Positions 1-9,400 of a DNA stretch of 64,000 nt are shown here, piece after piece. Where the stretch lies: assembly GCA_964432485.1 (NCBI GenBank), contig CAYSNP010000002.1:1-64000 (forward strand), written 5' to 3'. The notes beneath the pieces are model-generated. The model did not search any database, was not told the DNA's origin, and saw only the letters and a list, made by a program, of their open reading frames with translations. Position numbers and translations under genes: made by a program. This DNA comes from CAYSNP01 sp964432485 (GTDB taxonomy: Bacteria > Bacillota > Clostridia > Christensenellales > DTU072). Numbering within the stretch: position 1 is the first letter of the stretch; each line of letters starts with the position of its first letter.

Positions 1-491
1 GTAATAAACAAGCTGTCTTCCCCTTCCTCCATAGATAAGATAACTTCATAATCTTCATTGTCAAAATAATGAGCATCGTAAAGACTGCCAATAATTGCAT
101 CAAATGCTTTATTATATTTTTTTCCTTTTATTTGGCTCTCATCAAATGTATTCGTAGCATCTTCATTGAGCATAGTGACATCTGTCACTTTTCCCTTATC
201 ATTGATGCAAAGTTTTATGGATGGGTTGGTTTCAAGATATAAGAAATGCTGTGCCGATGGCGACTGTTGCGGTAATAATAAAAACAACGCAAGCGCACCT
301 AGTATTATTACTAATGAGCAAGCGGCAGCTATTGCTGTTTTATAGTTCCAAGCGGTATGTTTATTTTGTTTATCGCTAACAGGAACCCTTTTGATACCCA
401 TATTTTTTATTTCTTGAATTCTATTGTTAATATTAGGAACAAAAGTGTTTTTTTGGGATTTTAGTATTTGTTCTAGTTCTTTCCTATCCAT
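1..491 (-). CDS. Membrane anti-sigma factor, RsgI-like, 3' end cut by window edge
   Basis: The open frame starts at an ATG that overlaps the stop of the sigma factor gene by 8 bases (ATGGATAG) and runs off the left edge, so about 163 residues are visible. The first ~50 residues are hydrophilic and presumably cytoplasmic. One membrane helix follows (about residues 51-70, AAACSLVIILGALALFLLL). Outside the membrane there is a segment reading LYLETNPSIKLCIN and LNEDA, which resembles the extracytoplasmic domain of RsgI-type anti-sigma factors (typically NPSIEL plus NEDG/NEDA). Overlap with an ECF sigma gene is the standard arrangement for a sigma/anti-sigma pair, so the inferred role is to hold that sigma factor at the membrane until a signal arrives. 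The sensory C-terminus lies outside the window. Too short for certainty about the family; the pairing is the strongest argument. Confidence 0.7.
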   Translation of the reverse strand, partial: MDRKELEQILKSQKNTFVPNINNRIQEIKNMGIKRVPVSDKQNKHTAWNYKTAIAAACSLVIILGALALFLLLPQQSPSAQHFLYLETNPSIKLCINDKGKVTDVTMLNEDATNTFDESQIKGKKYNKAFDAIIGSLYDAHYFDNEDYEVILSMEEGEDSLFI

Positions 492-1011
492 AGATATCCT
501 CTTTTTTAACCTGCTTTCTAAGTTTGTTTAATGCATTTCTGTACTTCCATCTAACGGTTGCACTATTGATTTTCAATATTTTAGATATTTCCTCATGGGT
601 CATATCCGCAATGGTATACAAAAGTACAATTTTCAGCTCTTTTTCATCTAATACTTTAGACGCTAGCTTTATTATGCCGCTTTCGTCACTTGCTACAACC
701 CCTTTGCTGCCTGCCAACTGATAAGCATGTGAAATATCTACGCTTACCTCTCTTTTGCTTTTCTTACAAAAATTAATGCAAAGGTTCTTTGCTATTTGCA
801 GTATCCACGCCTTTGGGTTGCTTCCCTGTTTGTAATGCAGTATATACTTCATAATGTTAACATAAGTATCTTGCATTAAATCTTGAGCATCGGCAGCGTT
901 TTTTGTGTACGAATAGCAAATGGCATATACGGAATTCTTTGTCTCTAAATAAATCCGGTCTAAGGCAGAGTTGTCACCCTGCCTTAGCCTTTGCATTAAA
1001 CCTTCAAACAT
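484..1011 (-). CDS. ECF-type RNA polymerase sigma factor
   Basis: A 175-residue protein with the two domains of ECF sigma factors: region 2 near residues 10-75 (DAQDLMQDTYVNIMKY, then NPKAWILQIAKNLCINF) and region 4 near residues 115-165 (LDEKELKIVLLY, THEEISKILKINSATVRWK, a helix-turn-helix that reads the -35 element). No region 1.1 or 3 is present, as expected for the class. Start ATG is preceded by AAAAAAGGATGGCATA. The downstream gene overlaps it by 8 bases and encodes a single-pass membrane protein, the expected anti-sigma factor. An 86-bp gap separates it from the upstream repeat lipoprotein, so all three may be co-transcribed. I could not identify a clear ECF autoregulatory promoter by eye. 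Confidence 0.9.
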   Translation of the reverse strand: MFEGLMQRLRQGDNSALDRIYLETKNSVYAICYSYTKNAADAQDLMQDTYVNIMKYILHYKQGSNPKAWILQIAKNLCINFCKKSKREVSVDISHAYQLAGSKGVVASDESGIIKLASKVLDEKELKIVLLYTIADMTHEEISKILKINSATVRWKYRNALNKLRKQVKKEDIYG

Positions 1012-1097
1012 TATGCCATCCTTTTTTCTTTATTATATATTATTGAAAATAATTTTTCAAGATATTAGAAAAAAGCGTCAGTTGCTAGCCATTAATG

Positions 1098-2714
1098 TCA
1101 ATGTGCGAGGTGATTTGGGGCCAAAGAGTCGCTTTCGTTTTCTTGTACTTCTCTGCGATACTTCTCTAAAACTGGTCTATACTCATCAATCAAATCACTC
1201 TTTTGTTGCTCTAATAAATCTTTGATACTGCCTGTGTCAAGCATAAACTGTTGTTTGATTATTGCTAACTCGTTTTTGAACTGCTTGCTAATCCACTCAT
1301 ATTGCCCAAACTCTTGGTCAAGTATCTCTTCAATACGAGGGTGCCAAGGGTCAAGTCCTTCAGGTTGAAAGTGCGGATTCCTGATTTGTCCTTGGTATGC
1401 AGCAAGAGAATTGTACTCTTCGCTATCCAATAGTGTCTGTTTGGCATCCCTAAACTCTTCTCTGATTTGAGCGGATACAACGCCATCAAAAGTCTTGCGA
1501 TAAATAAGGTCAATTATGCTGTCGGTGTTTAAGCCATAAACATCTTCAATATCAAGGTCAGGGAAAATTTCCAAAGCGGATACTGCAGCCTTGAGCCAGC
1601 CAAATACAGGTTGCTCCTTGTCTAGCAGTCCAAAATACCTATCTAATAGTCCGGGGTATCTGTCTAACAAGCCAGGGTATCTGTCTAAAAGGCCAAGTTC
1701 TCTGTCTAAAAGGCCTGGATACCTGTCTAAGAGGCCGGGATATTTGTCTAAAAGACCAGGATACCTATCTAAAAGACCAGGATATTCGTCTAAAAGACCG
1801 GGATATTCTTCTAAAAGGCCAGGATATCTGTCTAAAAGACCACGCTTTCTGTCTAAAAGGCCAGGATATTCGTCTAAAAGGTCAGGGTACTTGTCTAAAA
1901 GGCCGGGATATCTGTCTAAAAGACCAGGATATTCGTCTAAAAGGCCGGGATACTTGTCTAAAAGGCCGGGATATTCTTCTAAAAGGCCGGGATATTCTTC
2001 TAAAAGACCAGGATATTCGTCTAAAAGGCCGGGATATTTGTCTAAAAGACCGGGATACCTGTCTAAAAGGCCGGGATATCTGTCTAAAAGACCAGGATAT
2101 TCGTCTAAAAGGCCGGGGTACTTGTCTAAAAGGCCAGGATATTCGTCTAAAAGGCCGGGATATCTGTCTAAAAGACCGGGATACCTGTCTAAAAGACCAG
2201 GATATTCGTCTAAAAGGCCGGGGTACCTGTCTAAAAGGCCGGGCTTAACGCTTACCACAATATTTTCCCTATCTAGTAAGGTGTTTATCCTATTGCAGAT
2301 AATTAAGCCAACCTCATCATCATCCTCTGTGCCTTTGCTGCTTATAACCTCTACAATAATTTCGTTGTCGTCACTCTCAACATCAATAAAACCGGCAAGC
2401 AGCGCTACTTCTACAAACACCTCTACAGCATCTTCAATTGGTTGCTCCGTCAAATCAATGTCAGATAGCAGCAGCTCTGCATCCTCATTAACACCTATAA
2501 CAGCTTTTACCCATCCATCTTTTACAACAAAGTCTGCGTGAGGGTTAATCATTACGCTTACATAGCTATATTCATATTGGGTATTTTCTACCGGCGGAGC
2601 ATCCCCGTTTGGGTCATCCGTTGGTTTGCTAATGCCAAATAAATTACAGCCTGCAAACATAAAAGAAAGTGCTAGCACAATAACTAAGCACAAAAGTAAG
2701 TTTGTCTTTTTCAT
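1098..2714 (-). CDS. Lipoprotein with 30 tandem PGLLDxY heptads and an RsgI-like domain
   Basis: I start at the ATG after GGAGGTAAAGAAA, giving 538 residues; a TTG five codons upstream is embedded in the ribosome binding site and is unlikely. Residues 1-23 form a lipoprotein signal with lipobox FAGC. A linker rich in D and P follows. Residues ~48-130 read YSYVSVMINPHADF and VIGVNEDAELLL, resembling the extracytoplasmic domain of the RsgI-like anti-sigma factor encoded two genes downstream. Residues ~158-367 are 30 head-to-tail copies of PGLLDxY where x is R, E or K. A charged, probably helical C-terminal domain of ~170 residues ends the protein, with no LPXTG motif. I know no named family for the repeat. 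It is the first gene of a unit with an ECF sigma/anti-sigma pair, so it may be a surface sensor, ligand or target of that system (inference). Confidence 0.85.
   Translation of the reverse strand: MKKTNLLLCLVIVLALSFMFAGCNLFGISKPTDDPNGDAPPVENTQYEYSYVSVMINPHADFVVKDGWVKAVIGVNEDAELLLSDIDLTEQPIEDAVEVFVEVALLAGFIDVESDDNEIIVEVISSKGTEDDDEVGLIICNRINTLLDRENIVVSVKPGLLDRYPGLLDEYPGLLDRYPGLLDRYPGLLDEYPGLLDKYPGLLDEYPGLLDRYPGLLDRYPGLLDKYPGLLDEYPGLLEEYPGLLEEYPGLLDKYPGLLDEYPGLLDRYPGLLDKYPDLLDEYPGLLDRKRGLLDRYPGLLEEYPGLLDEYPGLLDRYPGLLDKYPGLLDRYPGLLDRELGLLDRYPGLLDRYPGLLDRYFGLLDKEQPVFGWLKAAVSALEIFPDLDIEDVYGLNTDSIIDLIYRKTFDGVVSAQIREEFRDAKQTLLDSEEYNSLAAYQGQIRNPHFQPEGLDPWHPRIEEILDQEFGQYEWISKQFKNELAIIKQQFMLDTGSIKDLLEQQKSDLIDEYRPVLEKYRREVQENESDSLAPNHLAH
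1614..2243 (-). repeat. 30 tandem copies of a 21-bp in-frame unit
   Basis: This 630-bp block lies entirely inside the lipoprotein gene and consists of 21-bp units coding PGLLDxY. Variants are few: the sixth residue is R, E or K, LLD becomes LLE in three units, and four units carry unusual flanks (DLL, RKR, REL, RYF). Because the unit has a length divisible by three and no stop in the opposite frame, both strands are open here. The near identity at DNA level suggests recent expansion and likely copy-number variation between strains. Confidence 0.97.
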
Positions 2715-2831
2715 TTTCTTTACCTCCAAATTTTTTGTTTTTCTACTATATAAACAATTGAGCCAGGCTTTTTGTTGGAGTTTTTGAAAAATAAATTAAA
2801 AAATTTCTAAATAAAGCAATCTATGCCTTTA

Positions 2832-2980
2832 GTCATTGCGAACGGTAGTGAAACAATCCAGAGAGTAAAAGTCATTGCGAACGGCAGTGCGGCAATCCAG
2901 ACTCACAGAGCATTTGCTCCCTGTATAAATATGAAGCTGTGCTAGCGTAAGCCCTGGATTGCTTCGTACCTCGCAAAGAC
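2832..2980. repeat. Extragenic palindromic repeats (GTCATTGCGA...CAATCCAG type)
   Basis: Two direct copies of a ~30-bp unit (2832-2861 and 2871-2900, beginning GTCATTGCGAAC and ending CAATCCAG) are followed by an inverted, diverged copy at 2954-2980 (CTGGATTGCTTCGTACC then CGCAAAGAC). The same kind of element is scattered in many bacterial genomes as an extragenic repeat. Here it lies 3' of the AraC gene and 5' of the heptad lipoprotein. The inverted copies can fold into a long hairpin. A 78-codon open frame across this stretch is a by-product of the repeats. Confidence 0.75.
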
Positions 2981-3062
2981 AAATGAGACATTTTTGCGCT
3001 AGCATCCTAAATCGCAACAAGAATTCATTGTTGCTCTCTTTTTTTGCACTCTCTAAAACTTT

Positions 3063-3126
3063 CAAATTAATTCAAGTTGGTGTGCTAAATTAATCAAATT
3101 TGGTGAGTTTCTAGCTGTTTTCTGCC
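3063..3126. repeat. 64-bp interspersed repeat, copy 1
   Basis: Sequence beginning CAAATTAATTCAAGTTGGTG recurs at 12280-12343 in the same orientation with 57 of 64 positions identical by my count. Each copy is itself made of two similar halves (AAATTAATTCAAGTTGGTG and AAATTAATCAAATTTGGTG). This copy ends 20 bp beyond the stop codon of the minus-strand AraC gene. Confidence 0.85.
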
Positions 3127-3146
3127 TATATTAATATAATAAATCG

Positions 3147-3905
3147 TTAGATCATATTTTTAAGGTTTGATTCTTTGTTTTGACGATATTGCTGGGGAGT
3201 GATTCCAAACTGTTTTTTGAAGCACTTAATAAAATGGGACTGTGAGCAAAACCCTAGTAAATATGCAATCATCTCAGCTTGCCCATAACTTAATAGTAAT
3301 TCCTTTGCCGAATCAAGTTTTTTAGATAGTATATATCCAGACACATTTATTCCTACCTCTTTTTTGAAAAGTTTTGACAAATACGTGGATGAATGTCCTG
3401 TGATTTTAGCTAGATCTGATAGATAAATTTTATTATTCAAGTTTCTATCTATATAATTTAGACACTCTTGGATATCTTTCCTCTGGATTTTTTTGCTTGC
3501 AGCAACTAATAAAGTTAGTTCTAAAACTTTGTTTTCTAAATAAGTTATTATACTATCTGTGCTTTTCATTCTGTCTATGTCTATAATGTAAGAATCTGAA
3601 AGGTTGTATGCGGTCATTTCATCTAGCCCACCTTGCAGAGCATACCTGATGCCTAGTGTAACACAGCTTACTGCCCAATATTGCATCTGCCGCAAATTGT
3701 CTTTTGATAATCGCCCAATAACCAAGCCTTTTTTTATAAAATGCGAAAGACTTTGCTTAATATTCTCTGTGTTTCCCTGCTGAATCTGTGAAAAGAATTT
3801 TACTTCTTCTGAATAAGGCGTATGTGTAATTCCAGTTTCTCGTTGCTCAAATTTAGGCACACTAGATTCAGGAACAATTTTAATGTTTAATAACTTTTTG
3901 TCCAT
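3147..3905 (-). CDS. AraC-family transcriptional regulator
   Basis: A 252-residue protein. The C-terminal ~100 residues contain the two helix-turn-helix motifs of the AraC family: IYLSDLAKITGHSSTYLSKLFKKEVG and, after a linker, AEMIAYLLGFCSQSHFIKCFKKQFGITPQQYR. The N-terminal ~150 residues are mainly helical and contain YALQGGLDEMTAYNLSDSYI, a segment seen in a clostridial AraC subgroup with unknown ligand. It is divergent from the kinase-like gene at 4050, with 144 bp between the two starts, so it may control that gene and the exporter behind it. Regulated molecule unknown. Confidence 0.9.
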   Translation of the reverse strand: MDKKLLNIKIVPESSVPKFEQRETGITHTPYSEEVKFFSQIQQGNTENIKQSLSHFIKKGLVIGRLSKDNLRQMQYWAVSCVTLGIRYALQGGLDEMTAYNLSDSYIIDIDRMKSTDSIITYLENKVLELTLLVAASKKIQRKDIQECLNYIDRNLNNKIYLSDLAKITGHSSTYLSKLFKKEVGINVSGYILSKKLDSAKELLLSYGQAEMIAYLLGFCSQSHFIKCFKKQFGITPQQYRQNKESNLKNMI

Positions 3906-3923
3906 AATAAACTTCTCATAAAA

Positions 3924-3952
3924 ATTATAATAAAAAATTATTCTTTTTACAA
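3924..3952 (-). promoter_or_regulatory. Sigma-A promoter of the AraC gene
   Basis: On the minus strand TTGTAA (3952-3947), a 17-bp spacer and a perfect TATAAT (3929-3924) lie about 20 bp ahead of the AraC start codon. Confidence 0.6.
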
Positions 3953-4049
3953 CAAGATTTTGATATTTATAGCAAATTGTTGATATTATTTTAACCTAAA
4001 AGTACTATAATGTTATTAACTAATAAACTGCGATTCTATGAGGTGACAA

Positions 4050-5042
4050 ATGAGAAGCAAAACAAAAGCTATTTTAACTGATGAAACTATTGTTAAATTA
4101 TTCGCTAAAGCTAATATCCTTGGCGTAACAGAGATAAAACCTTTAGGTGCAGGTGAGTTTAATGCTGTCTATGCTGTTGTTGCAAAGGGAAAGGAATATG
4201 CCCTAAAAGTAGCCCCTTTTACTACCGCTGATGTTTTGCCTTATGAAAAGGGGATGATGGCAGCTGAAGTTTATTGGTATAAGCGTATGAGAGAGGATAC
4301 CACAATAAATGTTCCAAAAATATATTTTTATGATGATAGTAAAGAGCTGATACCTGCTGACTACTTTATAATGGATAAAATAGATGGGGTGCAGCTTAAC
4401 AAGCTAGCCCTTTCAAAAGAGGAAAGAGCTGTTGCAAATGCTGAAATGTGTAAAATGGCGGCTAGTATGCACAAGGTTAAAAATGATAAATTTGGTTATA
4501 TTCAGCAGCAACTATATGCGGATTGGTATCAAGCAATTCGCTCAATGGTGGCATCTTTAATTGATAGTTGTATTGCAAAAGGCAAAAAAACCAAACGGGG
4601 CGAAAAGCTACTATCATATATAGATAAACATAAAAATGTTTTAGAAAAAGTAGATTGCTGTATGGTCAATTATGATATTTGGATGCCAAATATTATGGCA
4701 AAACGCCTTGAAGACAATAGCATAAAGTATTGGTGGATAGACCCTGAGCGTTGCTTTTGGGGAGATAGGATGGCAGACTTTGTTTGCTTACAAATGACAC
4801 AGCCTAACCTATATAAAAAGAGTGCTGCCTTTGCTGCTTATAACTCAGCAGCTGATGCAAAACTTGAAGCTAACGGACAAACCAATATTCGCTATGCAAT
4901 AATGATGGCATATATGGGATTGCTTATGGAAACTGAAAAGTATTACCGTTACACGCCATTGCATTTTGGATGGTGGCGTAATGTAATAGCAGGCGCTTTG
5001 TTATACTATAAGACAGGGTTTGGGATACTAAAAGGCAAGTAA
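4050..5042 (+). CDS. Aminoglycoside-phosphotransferase-fold kinase
   Basis: A 330-residue protein with the protein-kinase-like fold of the APH/choline kinase family. Visible signs: a nucleotide-binding N-lobe (LGAGEFNAVYAV, then EYALKVAP with the ATP-contacting lysine), a catalytic loop NYDIWMPNI in which the usual HGDxxxxN is present as NYDxxxxN, and the metal-binding segment WWIDPERCFWGD. The histidine before the catalytic Asp is replaced by Asn, which occurs in some family members. Start ATG follows GAGGTGACAA. The next gene, a MATE exporter, begins 2 bp after the stop, so the two were one transcription unit. The substrate cannot be told: a drug, a sugar-amine or a choline-like compound are all possible. 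Confidence 0.8.
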   Translation: MRSKTKAILTDETIVKLFAKANILGVTEIKPLGAGEFNAVYAVVAKGKEYALKVAPFTTADVLPYEKGMMAAEVYWYKRMREDTTINVPKIYFYDDSKELIPADYFIMDKIDGVQLNKLALSKEERAVANAEMCKMAASMHKVKNDKFGYIQQQLYADWYQAIRSMVASLIDSCIAKGKKTKRGEKLLSYIDKHKNVLEKVDCCMVNYDIWMPNIMAKRLEDNSIKYWWIDPERCFWGDRMADFVCLQMTQPNLYKKSAAFAAYNSAADAKLEANGQTNIRYAIMMAYMGLLMETEKYYRYTPLHFGWWRNVIAGALLYYKTGFGILKGK

Positions 5043-5044
5043 TT

Positions 5045-6430
5045 GTGAAAAAAGACGATATGGTGCAATCACATTCTACTAAAATGTTTCCTAAGAAAGA
5101 AACGCAATCAAAAGCTGAAAGAATGGCGCATGATAATATTGCTAAGTTAGTTTTGCGCTTTTCTGCAACTACTCTTGTTGCCCTAATTTTTAACTCTATT
5201 TACAATTTAACAGATGCCCTTTTTGTTAGTTGGGGAGTGGGGGATAACGCTATGGGCGGCGTTTCTATTGTTTTTCCATTTGTTATACTCCAAAGTGGAA
5301 TTGCAACAGCATTGGGCGGTGGTGCTGCCTCTTTAGTTTCTCGAAAATTAGGAGAGGGCAAAGCAAGGGAAGCAGGAGAAATTACGCTTAATGCAATGTT
5401 GATATTTTATGCAACGGCAATAACTATGAGTGTGTTAGGCTTTGTTTTTATGCATCCGCTTTTGCGCCTTTTTGGTGCAACAGATGAGATTTATCATTAC
5501 GCAAAAGAATATTTTGTAATAATACTTGCCGGCAATATATTTTCTACCGGATTTTCATCTATTATTCGAGCTGAAGGCAAAATGCTTTATAGCCTTTTGA
5601 TTTGGATTATTCCTATCTCAATTAATATAATATTAGATGCTGTCTTTATATTAATACTTGGATGGGGTGTAAGGGGCTCTGCGATTGCTACTGTAATATG
5701 CTAATTTACAAGTTTTTTAATGAGTATCTTATTTTTCACCAAATTTTCTACTCAATCATTTAAGAGAGCTAAGCTAAAAGTTCGTAATATTAAAGATATT
5801 GTTGGCATAGGTGTGCCTTCCCTTGTGCAAATGGGTGGCTTGTCAATTATATTTTTTATACTTAACAACACCTTGAAAAATATTAGTGGCACTTTAGGGA
5901 TAGTAACATTTAGCTATATGAGCAAAGTAATAACTTATGCTATAGTGCCTTTTACTGCAATAACTCAAGCACTTATGCCTATTGTCGGCTATAATTTTGG
6001 AGCAGGAAATGGGCAAAGGGTAAGAAAAACAATATCTTTTTGTACTTTGATTAGCTTTATATATGCTGTTGTCGCTCTAATCCTTTTTGAGTTAGTTCCT
6101 AGTTATATGTTAATGGTTTTTACAAACGATATATCTATTATAAAGACAGGCGCAAAAGGCCTGCAAATAGTTGGCTTAGTTTTATTATTCTTTCCCTTGC
6201 CAATGATTGTTGGCAGTGCCTTACAAGCAATAGGCAAGAAACTGCTGTCTTTGGTGCTTTATGCATCTACCCTTATATTTCTTGCAATGTCAATAGGTTT
6301 TGCCAAAACTAAACTTAATCTTATAGGAATATGGTGGACTTATGTTATAGCCAATTTTCTATCCACATTGCTATCATTAATTATTTTATTTACTAATAAG
6401 CCTGCTAGTCGCTTAAATTTTTCTCATTAA
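5045..6430 (+). pseudogene. MATE-family exporter interrupted by one in-frame stop codon
   Basis: Two open stretches, 5045-5704 (GTG start) and 5705-6430, are in the same reading frame and separated only by a TAA at 5702-5704. Read through, they give one ~461-residue protein of normal MATE length. Its N-half has typical motifs (RFSATTLVALIFNSIYNLTDALFV; ATALGGGAASLVSRKLGEG) and its C-half the second set (IVGIGVPSLVQMGG; IVGYNFGAGNGQRVRK). Just after the stop the sequence continues FTSFLMSILFF, as expected for the membrane segment following GSAIATVI. A single C-to-T change (CAA to TAA) explains the break. It may be a true nonsense mutation, a sequencing error, or a stop that is read through. 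An internal ATG at 5720 could restart the C-half. Confidence 0.85.
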
Positions 6431-6448
6431 AGGATTACGGCGCTTATT

Positions 6449-9400
6449 TTATTTGCCAGCCCTTCTTATTTTTATTTCTCTCACGGTAACAAACACACCT
6501 ACCGCAAGTACAGTAACCACTATTGCGGCGGCTACAAGTATATTTGAAATAGCGGTGTAGGGGTTGAGTTCTTTTATGGTATCGGTAGCAAGGTCATATT
6601 CGTAACCTTGATAGTAAAGGTCTACTCCATCATAGTATAGTATCCCGAAAGTGGGATTTTGGAGACCTTTACCATAGGCTATAGGAACATTGGGATTGTC
6701 CATATACTCGTAAAACTTATTGCCCAGCGTCCCTACATTAATATAAAGAGTGCCCTCTCCGCCCAGCTTTTTTCTGCCGGTAGCGGCCAAGCTAACAGGA
6801 TTGCCTTCGGCATCTAAGTAATAGCTTTCGGTATAGGTGTGGTCATGACCTTGCAGCACTAATGCAACGCCATATTTAGGAAATATGGGAGTAAGCTGTT
6901 CACGCAGGCCCTTTACATCGGCATTAAAAGAGTGAGAGCCTCGAGTATACGGACCTTTATGCATTATTACTACTTTATGTACTTTATCGGTACTTTCTAA
7001 GTCATTGATTAGCCAATCGTATTGCGCTTGTCCCAGCTTGTTTTTAACTATATCATTGGTATCAAGTACAGTAAAATGCACACCGCTATAATCAAAGGAG
7101 TAATATACGCCTGTTGAAGTGTTTTGAGCGGGATAGCTAAAGTTATGATGTGCTACCATATAGTTATAAGCATTCTTAACTACTGCAGAAGAGGACGGCA
7201 CATAATCTTTTGTGGCTTCAAAAGTGGCTACCTCATGATTGCCGGTTGCGCATACCAGCGTAGTATTGCCCCAAATAGCTTGCGGTATATCTAAATAGTA
7301 TTCGTACTGCTTAATATTGTTGGAGCTGTCCACAGAGTCGCCCATATCCAGCACAAAATCATAGCCAAACTTAAATACGCTGTCTATATTATTTAAGATA
7401 TGATTAACTTGCGTATATTCTGCGGCGGTGTAACCTTGCAAATCCGCTATTATCAAGGCTTCAAAAGCAGAATTGTCAGACGGTGCGGTCTTAAAGGTGT
7501 ATGCCGGCGAAAGGAATCCTTTTTCCACACTGCCAATCCTGTAATAGTAAGTAGCATTGGGGGAAAGTCCTTCAAGATTGATAGTATGACGGGCCTTTTC
7601 TATGGTGGTCTTAGTGATAGCAATCAGCCCTATATCAATAAGCGGTCTTCCCATAGCATAAATTTGGGTTTCGCCTGACACAATTGTTGCTTTTTCGATA
7701 TCAAAAGGCTTGCCGTCATAAGGATAATAAGCAATTTGTGCCTCCTCTACTCTAGGGTCGGTAAAATATACAAAGTTTTTATCGGTTTGAGGATTCGCCC
7801 CAAAATTAATTGCTAGCATGCTGGGCAGTTTTCCATTTTCTATGCTGGCATTGCAAGGCAGCGGCGCTCCTGTAAAAGTAAACTCGTCTCCCTGTGCAAA
7901 GGTGATTAAGGTAAGTTCTTCATAATTGCCCTCTTGAAAAGCATCTAATGCAAAGGACTGCAAAATATCGGCAACAATATTGCCCAGTCCCGTATAAAGG
8001 CTTTCCGTTATATAGCTTTTAATAGCACCTTCTATAAAATCAGCAATGGTCAGACCGCCCATATCCAAATTAAGCCCAAATATTATTGAAGCTTTTTCTA
8101 TAAGCATACCAAGGTCCAGCTTTGAGGGGTCAGGATTGCCCAGTAGCGTAGTTATGGCTTTTAGAGCGCCTAGCTCCGCACTTGTAAGCCCTTGAGTTAA
8201 ATCAACTTCGCTTGTAAGCACTTTGGATAATACACTAAAAAGTGAATCTTCATTGTTTATCAGCAACCCCATAAGCTCTTCAATAGGCTGGCCATTACGC
8301 ATATTTTCAAGACCTTCTTGAATATTAGCAGGCAAATCCTCAAAGGTGGCAGCATCATTACTGTTTAGATGCATTGTAAAGCATGCAACAAAGAACTCGT
8401 ATAAAGTAGTTCCGTCAGAGGCGGCTTGTATATTGACAACCTTATCAACTAAATCTTTCAAGTAAGCAAATAGCTTATTTTGTCCGTTTTGGTAGGCGGG
8501 ATAATCGCCTTTGTATTCATAATCGGCCAATCCTATTTCCTCTATTTGACCAATTAAATTAACAACAATTTTATCCAGAAGAGGATTTATGCCTGAAAGT
8601 ATAGACGGGATTTTATCTTTTATCCCCTCCAACAACCCTAAGATACCATCCATTTCTAAATACTCAAGGGTGTACGCATCCACAATATTATTGAATTGTT
8701 TTGCTTCGCTATAGGCACTCATATCTAGACAAATACCGTTGTTAAAGAATTGCGCTTCGCCCATAGCAATTAAATGCTGCATAGGGAGATAGCCCGCATT
8801 TATTATGTAAGAAAAATCAATTTCACGAATAACATAGCCTTTAACTCTAAATTTTTGCGTTTGGATATCCCCTTTAGAGCCACGCTCTATATAAGCGCTT
8901 CTATAACCGCCGCCGCTGGAAAATAAAGAAGCGGTTTGAATATCTAATATTCTGTTAAGGTTAAAAGAAGTATGTCCCATTACATTATTGGCGTGGAAAT
9001 GGCCTGTAAAAACATATTTTATCCCCATATCCGCCAAAAAGTCGGTTGCTTGCAGGTAATTATCCAAAATAAAGCCAGTAAGATAGTTGTATTGCTCGCT
9101 AAAATGAGGGAGCGCACTATGATGAAATAATGCTATCCCCGTCTTGTCGGCAACAACTTGACTGTGAGTATCAATAAAGTCTACAATAGAATCAAATAAT
9201 CTGCCTCCCAATACATGCCCTTCCTCGGCGTTGGACAGCACTACATCAGCACCTAAAAAGAAATAATCATTGTCATTGAGCGCAATATACGACAGCTCGC
9301 CAACATTGTAATCAGCTTGCTCTTGCAAGCCATTTTCAATATATTGCCAAGCCATACTAAGATTGGGGGCTGTAGTTGAGTTTACAAAAGCGCTTTCATT

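Noticed and set aside
1614..2243. CRISPR array
   Set aside because: Units are 21 bp, directly adjacent and in frame with a protein; there are no spacers and no cas genes.
1591..2541. Long plus-strand open frame rich in SKRPGY
   Set aside because: It is the antisense shadow of the 21-bp repeat, which has no stop in the opposite frame; it has no start signal, and the minus-strand lipoprotein has a signal peptide, ribosome binding site and flanking domains.
2829..3065. 78-codon minus-strand open frame
   Set aside because: It lies across the extragenic palindromic repeats and has no ribosome binding site or domain.
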